Positions 6,755 to 16,201 are shown, numbered from the stretch's first letter. The stretch is 64,000 nt of DNA from Saccharothrix espanaensis DSM 44229 (GCF_000328705.1 NC_019673.1:1426001-1490000), one strand, 5' to 3'. Translations and numbers: made by a program. The notes: generated by a model not told the origin, from the letters alone.

Positions 6755-8238
6755 TGGCTGCCGGAAAGTGGGTGGACCCGGCTCCGTTCGAGGGTGCTCG
6801 GCCTCGTGTGCCGTGGTGGATGTTGGTGCCGGGCCGGTTGAAGTGGTTGGCGGCGCTGCTGGCTCTGGTGTGGCTGGTCCTGGCGGCGGTCGTGCGCCTG
6901 GTGCTCGTTGTGGTCCGGTACCCGGTGGCCGTGTTGGTGCCGTCGTCGGCGGCCTGGTGCTCGTTGCGGTTCGGTCCTGGGCCACTGGTGCTGGTCGTGC
7001 TCGCGGTGGTGGCGGGCCTGCTGATCTGGTCCGGGCTGGATCGGGAGTCGTTCCTGCGGCATACCTGGCTGCGGCTGGTGACGGAGTGGCGGCGGGCGAC
7101 GGTCTACGTGCCCAAGTGGCGAACGACGATGCGGCTCGCCGAGTTGACCAAGGACAGCCGTGGGCGCGAGTACCGGCCCCGGTTGCGGCGGGTGCGCTCC
7201 GAGGGCTGGCGGGATCGGGTCCGGGTTCGGATGGTGCCCGCACAGGCCCCAGATGCGTGGGAGCTACGCCGTGAAGGGTTGGCGCACTCATTCGGTGCTC
7301 GGTCGTGCCGTGTGCGGGTGCTGAAGCCGCGGCTGCTGGAGCTGGATTTCGTGCACTCCGACCCACTGGCCCGTCCGGTTCCGGTGCCGGCGTTGTCCCG
7401 TGACACGGACGTGGATCTCAAGCGGGTGGTCGTCGGACGGACGGAGACAGGTCGGCCGTGGCGGTTGCGGCTGCTCGGCTCTCAGGTGCTCGTGGTCGGC
7501 GTCCCCGGCGCGGGTAAGGGCTCGGTGTTGTGGTCGTTGGTGTGGCAGCTCGCGCCGGCGGTCCGGGCCGGGCTCGTGCGCCTGGTCGGGATCGACCCGA
7601 AGGGCGGGATGGAGCTGGGGCAGTGCCCGGACGCGTTCGACCGGGTCGTCTACGACAACGGACCGGACGCCGTGGCCCTCCTGGAAGAAGTCGCCGCAGA
7701 GGTGAAGGAGCGGGCGGCGAGGTATAGGGGCGTGCGGCGGCTGTGGGCGCAGTCCAGCGGCGAACCGCTCACCGTGCTCGTGGTGGACGAACTCGCGGAC
7801 CTGATCGCCTACCAGCCGGACAAGGGGCTGCGGGAGCGTGCGGCGCGGGCGATTCAGACGATCACCTCCCAGGGGCGTGCACCGGGCTACGTGGTGGTGG
7901 GCCTGGTGCAGGACCCGCGCAAGGAGGTCGTGTCCTTCCGGCACCTGTTCACCACCCGCGTGGCACTGCGGCTGGACGAACCGGGCCAAGTGGACATGGT
8001 CCTGGGCGATGGGGTCCGTCAACGGGGTGCAGCGGCGCATGAGATCGGAGAGAGCACGCCCGGCGTCGCCTGGGTGAAGCAGGACGGCCAGCGGGAACCG
8101 GAGCGAGCACGGGCCTTCCACGTCACCGACGCCGATCTGGTCGAGCTGGGTCTGTTCCTGACCACGAAGGACGCGACGGTGCACGAGTTCCCGAGCCGTC
8201 CCGGCCCGGACGACAACACTGGGGGTGTTGCGGCATGA
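6754..8238 (+). CDS. FtsK/SpoIIIE-type conjugative DNA translocase (TraB/TraSA-like)
   Basis: A 494-residue protein with two N-terminal hydrophobic segments (about residues 28-57 and 75-93), then an FtsK-type P-loop ATPase domain: Walker A GVPGAGKGS near residue 248 and Walker B VLVVDELADL near 342. Streptomyces TraB/TraSA proteins form membrane hexamers that pump double-stranded DNA between hyphae and are the only protein essential for AICE transfer. The ATG at 6754 overlaps the previous stop; a GTG one codon earlier is an alternative. The downstream initiator gene overlaps by four bases. Confidence 0.9.
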   Translation: MAAGKWVDPAPFEGARPRVPWWMLVPGRLKWLAALLALVWLVLAAVVRLVLVVVRYPVAVLVPSSAAWCSLRFGPGPLVLVVLAVVAGLLIWSGLDRESFLRHTWLRLVTEWRRATVYVPKWRTTMRLAELTKDSRGREYRPRLRRVRSEGWRDRVRVRMVPAQAPDAWELRREGLAHSFGARSCRVRVLKPRLLELDFVHSDPLARPVPVPALSRDTDVDLKRVVVGRTETGRPWRLRLLGSQVLVVGVPGAGKGSVLWSLVWQLAPAVRAGLVRLVGIDPKGGMELGQCPDAFDRVVYDNGPDAVALLEEVAAEVKERAARYRGVRRLWAQSSGEPLTVLVVDELADLIAYQPDKGLRERAARAIQTITSQGRAPGYVVVGLVQDPRKEVVSFRHLFTTRVALRLDEPGQVDMVLGDGVRQRGAAAHEIGESTPGVAWVKQDGQREPERARAFHVTDADLVELGLFLTTKDATVHEFPSRPGPDDNTGGVAA

Positions 8239-9938
8239 ATGAGTCCACAAAGGTCACGACGAACGAAACCGTTGGCATCACAGCGGTTTCGGTGGTTCCG
8301 GCGGTCCCGCTTGACGTGGCGGGGATGACCTCGGCGGAACGTGCCCGGATGCCGCTGACACTGGACGTGGTGAAGGCGGCGGCTGAACAGCACGGAGTCT
8401 GCACCCGGCCCGTTCTGCGTGAAGTCGTGGACCTGGACACCGGTGAGGTCCGGATCGTCGGCATTCGCTGCAACGCGACCCAGGCGACAAAGTGCCCAGC
8501 GTGCGCGGACCGCAACCGGCGCTCCCGCATGGCCCAGTGCCGCGAGGGATGGCACCTCGACCACGAACCTGTCGCGGAACGACACACACCGACCGACGAT
8601 CAGGTGGAGCTGGTGACCTACCGCTCGGACCTGACCGCCGGCTACCGCCACGCCGTGGCCACGGGCAAGCTGGGAGACGCCGACGACTACCGGGAAGGCA
8701 TCCGCGAGGCGGACTGCGACCTGCGGCGGGAAGGTGTGCGCGGGAACCTCCCGGCGGTGGAGCGCCCGGCCCGGACGACCCCGGCCCGGTCCACACGGCG
8801 GCGGCAGGACGCGCCCAACCTGCCGCGCCGCAAGGTTGACAAGCGCACCGTGGGACGTGAGTTCGCGGGGCGTTACCGGCCGTCGACGTTCGTCACGCTC
8901 ACGCTGGACACCTACGGCAAGGTCCGTACGGACGGTGCGCCGGTTGACCCGGCCACCTACGACTACCGGCGCGCGGCCCGGGACGCGGTCCACTTCGCCA
9001 GTCTGGTGGACCGGTGGTGGCAGAACCTCCGGCGCGTGGTCGGCTTCGACGTCCAGTACTTCGGCACCGTCGAGCCGCAACGCCGGATCACCCCGCACGC
9101 GCACTTCGCCGTGCGCGGCTCGATCCCGCACAAGGTGATCCGCCGGGTGACCGCCGCGACCTACCTCCAGGTGTGGTGGCCCGAACACGACGAGATCAAG
9201 TACAGCGGCGGACGGCTGCCGGTGTGGGACATGCGCGCCAAGGGCTTCGCAGACCCCGACACCGGGGCCGCGTTGACCACGTGGGCGGACGCGGTGGCCG
9301 AACTCGACCAGCCGGCGCACGTCGCCGAGTTCGGGGCGCAAGTGCACTCCAAGGGCATCCTCGGCGGCACCGAGGAAGCCGGACGCCACGTCGGCTACCT
9401 CACCAAGTACCTGACGAAGTCCATCACCGAGGTGGTCGACACCGACGCTTCGGCCCGCCTGGTCGACCATGCCGACCGGTTGGCCGCGCAGCTCGCCGTG
9501 ACGCCGTGCTCGGAACGGTGCGCGGTCTGGCTGCTCTACGGCATCCAACCCAAGGGAGCCACCTCCCGGACCACACCGGGCCACTGCAAGGGCAAAGCCC
9601 ACCGCCGGGACACCCTCGGCTTGCCCGGCCGGCGGGTCCTGGTCTCCCGTCGCTGGTCCGGCAAGACCCTCGCGGAGCACAAGAGCGACCGGGCCACGTT
9701 CGTCCGCGAAGCACTCGAAGCCGCGGGAATCTCCAAGCCCGACGTCGAGCGCGCTCGCCTCCAGTGGGCACCCGTCCGCCCTGGCGACCCGCACGTGCCC
9801 TCTCGGACCGAACTGCTCATGCACATGATCGCCCAACGCCTGAAGTGGCGAGCTGAGTACGACCAAGCGCAAGACGTGCTCGCCCGGCTGCGGCTGGCAC
9901 CCGTAGATGTTTCAGCAACCTCGCCGGCAGCGGCTTGA
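8235..9938 (+). CDS. Rolling-circle replication initiator (RepSA-like)
   Basis: A 567-residue protein of the actinomycete RepSA family. It has an N-terminal cysteine cluster (CNATQATKCPACADRNRR), the HUH-like PHAHF motif near residue 286 for metal binding, and YLTKYLTK near residue 390, which should supply the nicking tyrosine. The protein would nick the double-strand origin of the excised circle and start rolling-circle replication, allowing the element to multiply before transfer. It overlaps the translocase by ATGA and is followed by xis after 14 bases. Length is normal for the family. Confidence 0.88.
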   Translation: MNESTKVTTNETVGITAVSVVPAVPLDVAGMTSAERARMPLTLDVVKAAAEQHGVCTRPVLREVVDLDTGEVRIVGIRCNATQATKCPACADRNRRSRMAQCREGWHLDHEPVAERHTPTDDQVELVTYRSDLTAGYRHAVATGKLGDADDYREGIREADCDLRREGVRGNLPAVERPARTTPARSTRRRQDAPNLPRRKVDKRTVGREFAGRYRPSTFVTLTLDTYGKVRTDGAPVDPATYDYRRAARDAVHFASLVDRWWQNLRRVVGFDVQYFGTVEPQRRITPHAHFAVRGSIPHKVIRRVTAATYLQVWWPEHDEIKYSGGRLPVWDMRAKGFADPDTGAALTTWADAVAELDQPAHVAEFGAQVHSKGILGGTEEAGRHVGYLTKYLTKSITEVVDTDASARLVDHADRLAAQLAVTPCSERCAVWLLYGIQPKGATSRTTPGHCKGKAHRRDTLGLPGRRVLVSRRWSGKTLAEHKSDRATFVREALEAAGISKPDVERARLQWAPVRPGDPHVPSRTELLMHMIAQRLKWRAEYDQAQDVLARLRLAPVDVSATSPAAA

Positions 9939-9952
9939 CCAGGGGGAACGCG

Positions 9953-10174
9953 ATGAGCGACAAAGAGCACTTCAGCGTGCCCGAGGCGGCTGAGTACATG
10001 AGCACGACCGTGCGGTTCGTCCGCCGGTTGATCGCGGAGCGTCGGGTGCCGTTTCACCGGCTTGGGCGACTGATCCGGTTCAAGCGGGCGGATCTTGACG
10101 CGTTCATCGAGGCCGGCCGGGTTGAGGCGTTCGACCCTAGCGCCGTTCTGCGCCACTTCCGGAGTGCGTCATGA
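9953..10174 (+). CDS. xis: Excisionase (Xis), MerR-like helix-turn-helix
   Basis: A 73-residue protein with a MerR/excisionase-type winged helix: FSVPEAAEYMSTTVRFVRR, then VPFHRLGRLIRFKRADLDAF. Such proteins bend DNA at the attachment sites and push the integrase toward excision. The ATG at 9953 follows AGGGGGAAC, a good ribosome-binding site. Its stop overlaps the integrase start (ATGA), the standard xis-int coupling of pSAM2-type elements. Confidence 0.88.
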   Translation: MSDKEHFSVPEAAEYMSTTVRFVRRLIAERRVPFHRLGRLIRFKRADLDAFIEAGRVEAFDPSAVLRHFRSAS

Positions 10175-11409
10175 GCGACAAAAGGCGTCGGTTCGGTGCG
10201 GTTCGACGGTTGCCGTCCGGGCGGTTCCAAGCTCGCTACCAAGGCCCAGACGGCAGGTACCACCCTGCGCCCGAGACCTTCGGGCGGGAGAAGGATGCGG
10301 AGCAGTGGCTGAACACCATTGAGACGGACATCGTCCGGGGCGACTGGACGAACCCTGACGCCGGGAAGATCAAGCTGTGGTTCTACGCCGAAGTCTGGAT
10401 CAAAGAGCGGGACCTGGCGGTGCGCACGGTCGAGTTGTACGAGGGGCTGTTGCGCAACCACGTGGGGCCGAAGCTCGGTGACGTAATGCTGGCTGACCTC
10501 AGCCCGGCGCGCGTTCGGCAGTGGCGGAAAGAGCTGCTGGCGGACGGGGTCGGTGAGGTCACCGTGGCAAAGGCGTACCGGTTCCTGCGGGCCGTGCTCA
10601 ACACGGCGTCGGCCCCGGAGGAACGACTGCTCAAGCACAACCCATGCACCATCAAGGGTGGCGGCAAGGAGGAGAGCCCGGAGCGGCCCACGGCGAGCCT
10701 TGAGCAGGTCTTCGCGGCGGCTGACGCCATTCAGGATCGGTACCGGCTCGTGGTGCTGCTGGCCACGTTCGGAAGCCTGCGGTTCGCCGAGATGGTGGGG
10801 CTCCGGCGGCGGGACTTCACGCGGGTGGCCGATGAGGGCGTGACGTTCTACGTCGTCAAGGTCGACCGGCAGACGGTCCAGCCTGACTCGGGGGAGTTGT
10901 TCGATGACGATCCCAAGGCCAAGGGCAAGCGGCCGGTGACGTTGCCGCCGTTCCTCACGGAGGAGATCGAGGCTCATTTGAGCCTGTTCGTCGGTGACGA
11001 TCCGGATGACTGGGTGTTCGTCGGGCCGAAGGGTGGTCGGCCGAAGCGGAGCAACTTCTGGCACCTCTGGAATGCCGCTCGGGTCGCGGCCGGGATGCCT
11101 GAGGTTCACCTGCACGACCTCCGGCACACCGGGAACACGATGGCCGCCGAGACGGGGGCGACGCTCCGTGAACTCATGGATCGGATGGGGCACAGCTCGA
11201 CCCGTGCTGCGCTCGTCTACCTCCACGCGCGGGAGGAGCGCGGGCGGAAGATCGCGGCCGGGATCGAGGCGATGGTCAAGGCCGCGAACGGCACGGCCAA
11301 GGCGGCTACTGGCACGCGGATGGCACGGAAGATCAAAAAGGGTGATCGGATCGTCCACTTGGGACGGACTGCAAGGCGTCTACCTGCGAGGGAGTCAGAG
11401 AGCGGGTGA
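10171..11409 (+). CDS. int: Site-specific tyrosine integrase
   Basis: A 412-residue tyrosine recombinase. There is an N-terminal arm-binding and SAM-like region (about 60-160). Catalytic residues are the first Arg in GSLRFAEMVGLRRRD (about 203), HDLRHTG (about 314-320), the H of MGHSS, and the Tyr nucleophile in VYLHA (about 349). It recombines the tRNA-Gly site with the circular element. The last three codons and the stop lie inside the 3' end of the tRNA-Gly gene on the opposite strand, so recombination preserves the integrase end. A close homologue's tail survives at the left attachment site. Confidence 0.95.
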   Translation: MSDKRRRFGAVRRLPSGRFQARYQGPDGRYHPAPETFGREKDAEQWLNTIETDIVRGDWTNPDAGKIKLWFYAEVWIKERDLAVRTVELYEGLLRNHVGPKLGDVMLADLSPARVRQWRKELLADGVGEVTVAKAYRFLRAVLNTASAPEERLLKHNPCTIKGGGKEESPERPTASLEQVFAAADAIQDRYRLVVLLATFGSLRFAEMVGLRRRDFTRVADEGVTFYVVKVDRQTVQPDSGELFDDDPKAKGKRPVTLPPFLTEEIEAHLSLFVGDDPDDWVFVGPKGGRPKRSNFWHLWNAARVAAGMPEVHLHDLRHTGNTMAAETGATLRELMDRMGHSSTRAALVYLHAREERGRKIAAGIEAMVKAANGTAKAATGTRMARKIKKGDRIVHLGRTARRLPARESESG

Positions 11410-11442
11410 CGGGAATCGAACCCGCATGACCAGCTTGGAAGG
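11353..11442. repeat. Right attachment site of the AICE
   Basis: The second copy of the 90-base repeat; the only mismatch to the left copy is T at 11385 against A at 1711. Positions 11401-11442 are the 3' half of the intact tRNA-Gly gene and are the likely recombination core; 11353-11400 are integrase codons. Confidence 0.9.
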
Positions 11443-11471
11443 CTGGGGCTCTACCATTGAGCTACACCCGC
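11401..11471 (-). tRNA. tRNA-Gly (anticodon UCC)
   Basis: The reverse strand folds into a normal cloverleaf: acceptor GCGGGTG pairing with CACCCGC, T-arm sequence GGTTCGATTCC, and an anticodon arm with loop CTTCCAA between CCAGC and GCTGG, giving UCC for glycine GGA codons. The 3' CCA is not encoded. The AICE uses its 3' half as attachment site, and the gene stays whole because the element carries the missing half. Confidence 0.95.
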
Positions 11472-11531
11472 ATCGCGCCCACGGGGTGGGCGCGGGGACA
11501 GCTTAGCCTGTCGCGATAGGGTGTCGGTGAC

Positions 11532-11608
11532 CGGGGCGTGGCGCAGTTTGGTAGCGCACCCGCTTTGGGAGCGGGGGGTCGCAGGTTCAAATCCTGTCGC
11601 CCCGACCA
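11532..11608 (+). tRNA. tRNA-Pro (anticodon UGG)
   Basis: Acceptor CGGGGCG pairs with CGCCCCG, the anticodon arm is CCCGC-TTTGGGA-GCGGG giving UGG, the T-arm contains GGTTCAAATCC, and the 3' CCA is encoded. It lies 60 bases from the tRNA-Gly gene on the other strand. Confidence 0.95.
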
Positions 11609-11617
11609 GGTCAGAGG

Positions 11618-11643
11618 CCCTGTCCTCCTTCGGGAGGGCGGGG
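11618..11643 (+). terminator. Terminator of tRNA-Pro
   Basis: An 11-base stem with two G-U pairs closes on a TTCG tetraloop (CCTCC-TTCG-GGAGG at the top) and is followed by TTT, ten bases after the tRNA end. Confidence 0.75.
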
Positions 11644-11802
11644 TTTCTGCCGTTCTGGGGGTTGCCCGGGAGACGATCTTGTCATCGTTGTCGGTGGTGT
11701 GCACGTCGGGAGGGTGACGGGCCCGAAGGATCGAGGCGGCAGGGGGTGGGGCCCAGGGGGAAGTCCTGGGGACCACCGGGGGTGGACTGAGACCTGGTGC
11801 GT

Positions 11803-11846
11803 GCCGTTCTTGAGCACACCCGCGCCATCGGGCGCTCAAGAACGGC
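11803..11846 (-). terminator. Terminator downstream of the LysR gene
   Basis: GCCGTTCTTGAGC and GCTCAAGAACGGC are perfect 13-base complements around an 18-base loop, 12 bases past the minus-strand LysR stop. No other gene ends nearby. Confidence 0.65.
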
Positions 11847-11857
11847 GGTCCCGGGTG

Positions 11858-12763
11858 TCAGGCCGGTGTTGCCACCTGCTCGCTCACCACCTGTGCCGCG
11901 GCCGACACCAGCGCCGTCACCGACGGGTTGGTGGAGTTGTCCTGTCGCCACGCGAACTGGGTGTACACCCGGAACGGCGGGACCCAGGGCAGGCGGCACA
12001 GGCGTCCGTCGGCCAACTCCGCGGCCACCGTCACCTCGGGCACCAAACTGATCCCCAGGCCCGAGGCGACCGCGCGCTTGGCGGCGTCGATCGAGTCCAG
12101 CGCCAGCACCGGCGACCTCGACTCCGCTTCCTGGAGGCCGAGCGCCTGCTCGAACTGCTCGTAGTAGCTCGCCCCGTTCTCCGCCCGGATGAGGGTGCTC
12201 CCGCGCAGCTCATCCTCGGTGATCACGGAGCGCCGCGTCAGCGCGTGCGTCGGCCCGGCGACCATGACCAGCGGCTCCGGGCACAGCACGGTCGTCTCCA
12301 ACCCCTCGCGGGGCTCCACGGAGCCGATGAAGAACGCGCAGTCCAGCCGCCCCTCGCGCACCGACGACAGGTTCGTCTGGGTGTTGCGGGAGTGCAGCGA
12401 GATCTGGACGCTCGGGTAGCGCCAGCACATGTACTCGATCAGTGGTAGCAGCCGGTAGTCGGTGAGGCTCTGGGCACTGCCGATGACCAGCTTGCCGTGC
12501 GGCTCGCCGTTCATCGTTATGGCTTTCCGCGCCTTGTCCGTCAACGTGATGATGTTGCGCGCGAAAGGCAGTAGTTCGACTCCCGCGGAGGTCATCTGGA
12601 TCCCGCGCGGGAGGCGGCGGAACAACGGCACGCCGAGGGTCTCCTCGAGTGCCTTGATCCGCGTGGTTATGGTGGGTTGCGAGCAATTCAGCGTGGCGGC
12701 TGCCTTGGTGAAACTGCCCGTTTGAACCACAGTTGTGAACGCCAAAAGCTGACGTGTCTCCAT
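11858..12763 (-). CDS. LysR-family transcriptional regulator
   Basis: A 301-residue protein with an N-terminal LysR helix-turn-helix (METRQLLAFTTVVQTGSF, then AAATLNCSQPTITTRIKALE) and a C-terminal periplasmic-binding-protein-like effector domain starting near residue 90. The ATG at 12763 follows GGGGAG; the upstream in-frame ATG would add 11 residues without a family match. No divergent target gene is adjacent: a 1.3-kb stretch without recognisable genes lies upstream, so its regulon cannot be guessed from context. Normal family length. Confidence 0.9.
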   Translation of the reverse strand: METRQLLAFTTVVQTGSFTKAAATLNCSQPTITTRIKALEETLGVPLFRRLPRGIQMTSAGVELLPFARNIITLTDKARKAITMNGEPHGKLVIGSAQSLTDYRLLPLIEYMCWRYPSVQISLHSRNTQTNLSSVREGRLDCAFFIGSVEPREGLETTVLCPEPLVMVAGPTHALTRRSVITEDELRGSTLIRAENGASYYEQFEQALGLQEAESRSPVLALDSIDAAKRAVASGLGISLVPEVTVAAELADGRLCRLPWVPPFRVYTQFAWRQDNSTNPSVTALVSAAAQVVSEQVATPA

Positions 12764-14082
12764 GGAGCTCCCCAACGGTGCGTGAAAGTGATCCACGAGC
12801 GGCCGGTGTAGGACGGCGCCGTGGGTTCGTTGCGTGGCGGCGGTCGACCTAGCTGCGCCGGATGGCCGGACGCTGCGTCCTGCTGGTCAACATCGCCGCT
12901 CCACCGTGAGGAGCGGTACCCGATGGTCTCGTGTTCCGGCCTGGGCCCGTCGGAGTTCGGCGCGGTGCTGGTAGGAGCCGGCCTCCGGGGAGGGTCCTGG
13001 GTTACTGTTCGGCAGCGGCGGAATGGCTCTCATCGGGTCATCGGCACCTTGTCTGGTAGGTGGTTAAAGAGCTCGATGACATTGTTTCGCTCGTTCCTCT
13101 GGTCCCGGTTGCCGGTGACGTCCGCTGCTGGCCCCCCAGAACGCCCGGCAACGTGAATTGTTTCGTGGTCCAGCGATGCGGGTCCGGGCGTCACGCTACC
13201 TGAAACCCACACTAATGGACTACGGCGAGTGGAGTCATCTCGACAAGTGAAAGTTTTCCGTCGACCACTACTCCAAACGGCCGCAATTCACCCCTTGTGC
13301 CGAACCTCCCCTCGGTGGTGGTTGCCGACGGTTAGTCGCCGCTGCGGCATCCGTGTTACACGGCGGTCCCGCGACTGCGGTCGGTGATGGTGCGTCTCGC
13401 TCCGTCAGCAAACGACGCCGTCACTCGAACGGCTCAATACCGAAGTCGTTCCCTGGTCCGCCGGGAGCAGTGCCGGCCGCCGAACCGCCGAACCCGCGGC
13501 CCCGTCACCTGGCATGGCCTCCGCGACGGCGAATCCGCACTGTTGCGGACTGTGCTCGCAGGTCGGCGCGGGTCAAGATCGGCTCCGACGCGACCCGCGC
13601 CCGACGCCGCCCGGGGCGCGTCAGGGGACGCCCGCCGGCCGCCGCTGATCCCTCGGGCTCACTCTTTGCGGTGAAATCGAAAAACAATCCGCGGAAATGG
13701 CGGCTGCGCCGAACGGCGAACGCCTGCGGACTCCTCCGGAAACGGCCGTCCAATTCACCCGCACGGCCCGTGGACGAGCGCGAAGCGCCCCCGCCGACAA
13801 GCCCGCGACCTGCCCGCCGCAAGTCCGCCACAAGGTCTTCGGACCAGCCCGCCGACAAGCCCGCGAGCCCCTCGCGGTGGCGATCCCGAAGCGGTCCGAA
13901 CGCGATCCCGAAGCCGGTCGGAGACGATCTCCCGCTCAGGCGCCCGCGCGGTAGTGCGCGCGAGTTCCCGGGGTGCCGGACCCCCGTCACCCCCCACCGC
14001 CTAGACTCATGCGGAATCCCGGCGCCCGACCAGAGCGTTTCCGGGATGTTCCGCACGTCCTGCCCGTTACGAGGAGACCACG
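12764..14082. other. 1.3-kb gene-poor interval before tig
   Basis: I find no convincing gene. From about 13,500 to 13,980 open frames on both strands are arginine/proline/alanine-rich and not protein-like. A 19-base direct repeat (CCCGCCGACAAGCCCGCGA, near 13,791 and 13,848) and a repeated GATCCCGAAGC motif suggest decaying sequence. The promoters of LysR and tig must lie at its two ends. Confidence 0.5.
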
Positions 14083-15441
14083 TTGAAGAGCACCGTCGAG
14101 CACCTGAGCCCGACGCGGGTCCGGATCAACGTCGAGGTGCCGTTCGACGAGCTCAAGTCGGACTTCGACCGCGCGTACCGCAAGCTGGCCAAGCAGGTCC
14201 GCATCCCCGGCTTCCGCCCCGGCAAGGCCCCCGCCCGCGTGCTGGAGAGCCGCATCGGGCGCGCCCCGGTCCTGGACGAGGTGGTCCAGGAGGCCATCCC
14301 GGCCAAGTACCTGGAGGCCGTCAACTCCGGCGAGATCCGCACGCTGGGCCGGCCGGACTTCGAGGTCACGAAGATCGAGGACGGCGAGTCGCTGGCGTTC
14401 ACCGCCGAGGTCGACGTCCGCCCGGAGATCACCGTGCCCGCGTTCGGCGAGCTGGCCGTGAGCGTGGACGAGCAGGAGGTCACCGACGAGGACGTGGCGA
14501 CCCAGCTCGACGAGCTGCGCGCCCGCTTCGGCACGCTGACCGGCGTCCAGCGCCCCGCCCAGGAGGGCGACTTCGTGGTCGTCGACCTGTCCGCCACGGT
14601 CGACGGCGCGGAGGTCGAGGAGGCCAAGACCGCCGGCCTGTCCTACGAGATCGGCTCCGGCCAGCTCGTGGAGGGCATCGACGAGGCCCTGATCGGCGCC
14701 TCCGAGGGCGAGTCGAAGAACTTCACCACCAACCTGGTCGCCGGCGAGCACGCGGGCCGCGACGCCGAGGTCACCGTGGTGCTGAGCTCGGTCAAGGAGC
14801 GTCAGCTCCCCGAGCTCGACGACGACTTCGCGCAGCTCGCGAGCGAGTTCGACACCCTGGACGAGCTCAAGGACGACCTGCGGGTCCGCCTGGGCCGGGT
14901 GAAGAAGATGCAGCAGGGCGTGCAGGCCCGGGACAAGGTCCTGGAGGCGCTGCTGGCCGCCGTCGAGGTGCCGCTGCCCGAGGCCGTCGTGCAGGGCGAG
15001 GTGGAGGCCCGTGCGCACGACGCCGTGCACGCCTTCGACCACGACGAGAACCGCTTCGCCGAGTGGCTGGTCGAGCAGGGCCAGACCCAGGAGGAGTTCG
15101 ACACCGAGGTGCGCACCGCCGCCGAGCAGGCGGTCAAGACCCAGCTCGTGCTCGACGCCATCGCCGACGCCGAGCAGCTCTCGGTCACCGACGGTGAGCT
15201 CACCGAGCGGATCATCTACCAGGCGCAGCGGTTCGGCATCAGCCCGGACGAGTACGTCAAGCGGGCGCAGCAGTCCGGCCAGCTCGGCGCGATCTTCGCC
15301 GACGTGCGCCGCGGCAAGGCGCTGGCCTCGGTGGTCCGCCAGGCCGCCGTGACCGACGAGGCCGGCAACGCGCTCGACCTGGACGAGCTGTTCGGCGAGA
15401 CGAAGTCCACTGAGGAATCCGCGGCCGAGCCGACGGCGTAG
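14083..15441 (+). CDS. tig: Trigger factor
   Basis: A 452-residue ribosome-associated chaperone and peptidyl-prolyl isomerase. The N-terminal ribosome-binding domain carries the signature GFRPGKAP near residues 43-50, followed by an FKBP-type PPIase domain (about 150-240) and a helical C-terminal chaperone domain. The start is TTG at 14083 after GAGGAGA. It precedes clpP1-clpP2-clpX, the usual actinobacterial order, linking folding of new chains with ATP-dependent proteolysis. The acidic C-terminus ([17 protein letters not shown]) is normal for the phylum. Confidence 0.97.
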   Translation: MKSTVEHLSPTRVRINVEVPFDELKSDFDRAYRKLAKQVRIPGFRPGKAPARVLESRIGRAPVLDEVVQEAIPAKYLEAVNSGEIRTLGRPDFEVTKIEDGESLAFTAEVDVRPEITVPAFGELAVSVDEQEVTDEDVATQLDELRARFGTLTGVQRPAQEGDFVVVDLSATVDGAEVEEAKTAGLSYEIGSGQLVEGIDEALIGASEGESKNFTTNLVAGEHAGRDAEVTVVLSSVKERQLPELDDDFAQLASEFDTLDELKDDLRVRLGRVKKMQQGVQARDKVLEALLAAVEVPLPEAVVQGEVEARAHDAVHAFDHDENRFAEWLVEQGQTQEEFDTEVRTAAEQAVKTQLVLDAIADAEQLSVTDGELTERIIYQAQRFGISPDEYVKRAQQSGQLGAIFADVRRGKALASVVRQAAVTDEAGNALDLDELFGETKSTEESAAEPTA

Positions 15442-15482
15442 CCGCTCGGACCTCATCCGGAGTTGAAGCCCTGAGCGAACGC

Positions 15483-15510
15483 GGGCGGTGTCGGGAAGGC
15501 GACGCCGCCC
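15483..15510 (+). terminator. Terminator between tig and clpP1
   Basis: GGGCGGTGTCG and CGACGCCGCCC form an 11-base stem with one G-U pair around GGAAGG, followed by GTCTTCGTT. It suggests clpP1-clpP2 has its own promoter in the following 55 bases. Confidence 0.7.
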
Positions 15511-15566
15511 GTCTTCGTTAAGGTCGTTGCTACGAGACTCTTTTCGGCAAAGTTAGGCAGGCAGAC

Positions 15567-16172
15567 GTGACGCAGCACTTCCCGACGCCCGAGATGCGGT
15601 CGGCCACGGGGATGAACCTCAACGACTCGGTCTACGAGCGCCTGCTCCGCGAGCGGATCATCGTGCTGGGGTCGCAGGTCGAAGAGGGCATCGCCAACCA
15701 GATCACCGCGCAGTTGCTCCTCCTCGCGGCCGAGGACCCCGAGAAGGACATCACGCTCTACATCAACTCGCCCGGCGGCTCGGTGACCGCGGGCATGGCG
15801 ATCTTCGACACGATGCAGCTCATCGAGCCCGACGTGGCCACCTACGCGATGGGTCTGGCCGCGTCGATGGGCCAGTTCCTGCTCTCCGCGGGCACGCCCG
15901 GCAAGCGGCACGCCCTGCCGCACGCCCGCATCCTCATGCACCAGCCCTCGGCCGGCGTCGGCGGCACCGCGGCCGACATCGCCATCCAGGCGGACATGCT
16001 CACCCGGACCAAGCAGGAGATGGCCGAGCTGATCGCGCAGCACACCGGTCAGACGGTGGAGCGCGTCATCGCCGACTCCGACCGCGACCGCTGGTTCACC
16101 GCCCAGGAGGCCCTGGAGTACGGCTTCGTGGACAAGGTGATCAGTCGGGCCAGCCAGGCGACGACCAACTGA
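15567..16172 (+). CDS. clpP1: ATP-dependent Clp protease proteolytic subunit ClpP1
   Basis: A 201-residue serine peptidase. The catalytic Ser100 lies in GLAASMGQ, His125 in RILMHQP, and the Asp near residue 172. It should assemble with ClpP2 into a mixed tetradecamer that degrades substrates delivered by ClpX or ClpC. The start GTG at 15567 is followed by the propeptide-like [11 protein letters not shown]. The next gene, clpP2, starts 29 bases downstream, so the two are probably co-transcribed. Confidence 0.96.
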   Translation: MTQHFPTPEMRSATGMNLNDSVYERLLRERIIVLGSQVEEGIANQITAQLLLLAAEDPEKDITLYINSPGGSVTAGMAIFDTMQLIEPDVATYAMGLAASMGQFLLSAGTPGKRHALPHARILMHQPSAGVGGTAADIAIQADMLTRTKQEMAELIAQHTGQTVERVIADSDRDRWFTAQEALEYGFVDKVISRASQATTN

Positions 16173-16201
16173 CCGGGCAGCAGAGGACCAGGAGAGAACC
16201 A

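Larger units (their letters stand above)
1679..11442. mobile_element. pSAM2-like AICE integrated in tRNA-Gly(UCC)
   Basis: Two 90-base direct repeats with a single mismatch (1679-1768 and 11353-11442) include the 3' half of tRNA-Gly and lie 9,674 bases apart. Between them are the hallmark modules of an actinomycete integrative and conjugative element: regulators, a Pra-like activator, an FtsK/TraB translocase, a rolling-circle initiator, an excisionase and a tyrosine integrase, with xis, int, rep and tra joined by 4-base stop/start overlaps. Known relatives excise, replicate as circles and transfer double-stranded DNA between mycelia. All core genes look intact, so the element is probably functional. 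Confidence 0.92.

Noticed and set aside
8019..9872. Minus-strand frame of 617 codons opposite the replication initiator
   Set aside because: Composition typical of antisense shadows; the plus strand encodes a recognised initiator with motifs.
13353..15197. Long plus-strand open frame of 614 codons
   Set aside because: Arginine/proline-rich composition and overlap with trigger factor in another frame show it is a high-GC shadow frame.
15464..15480. Possible ClgR operator upstream of clpP1 (CGCTCAGGGC on the minus strand)
   Set aside because: It matches the middle of the published ClgR consensus but lacks the final G of the GCG half and overlaps the end of tig's 3' flank just before the terminator; too weak to list without a motif score.
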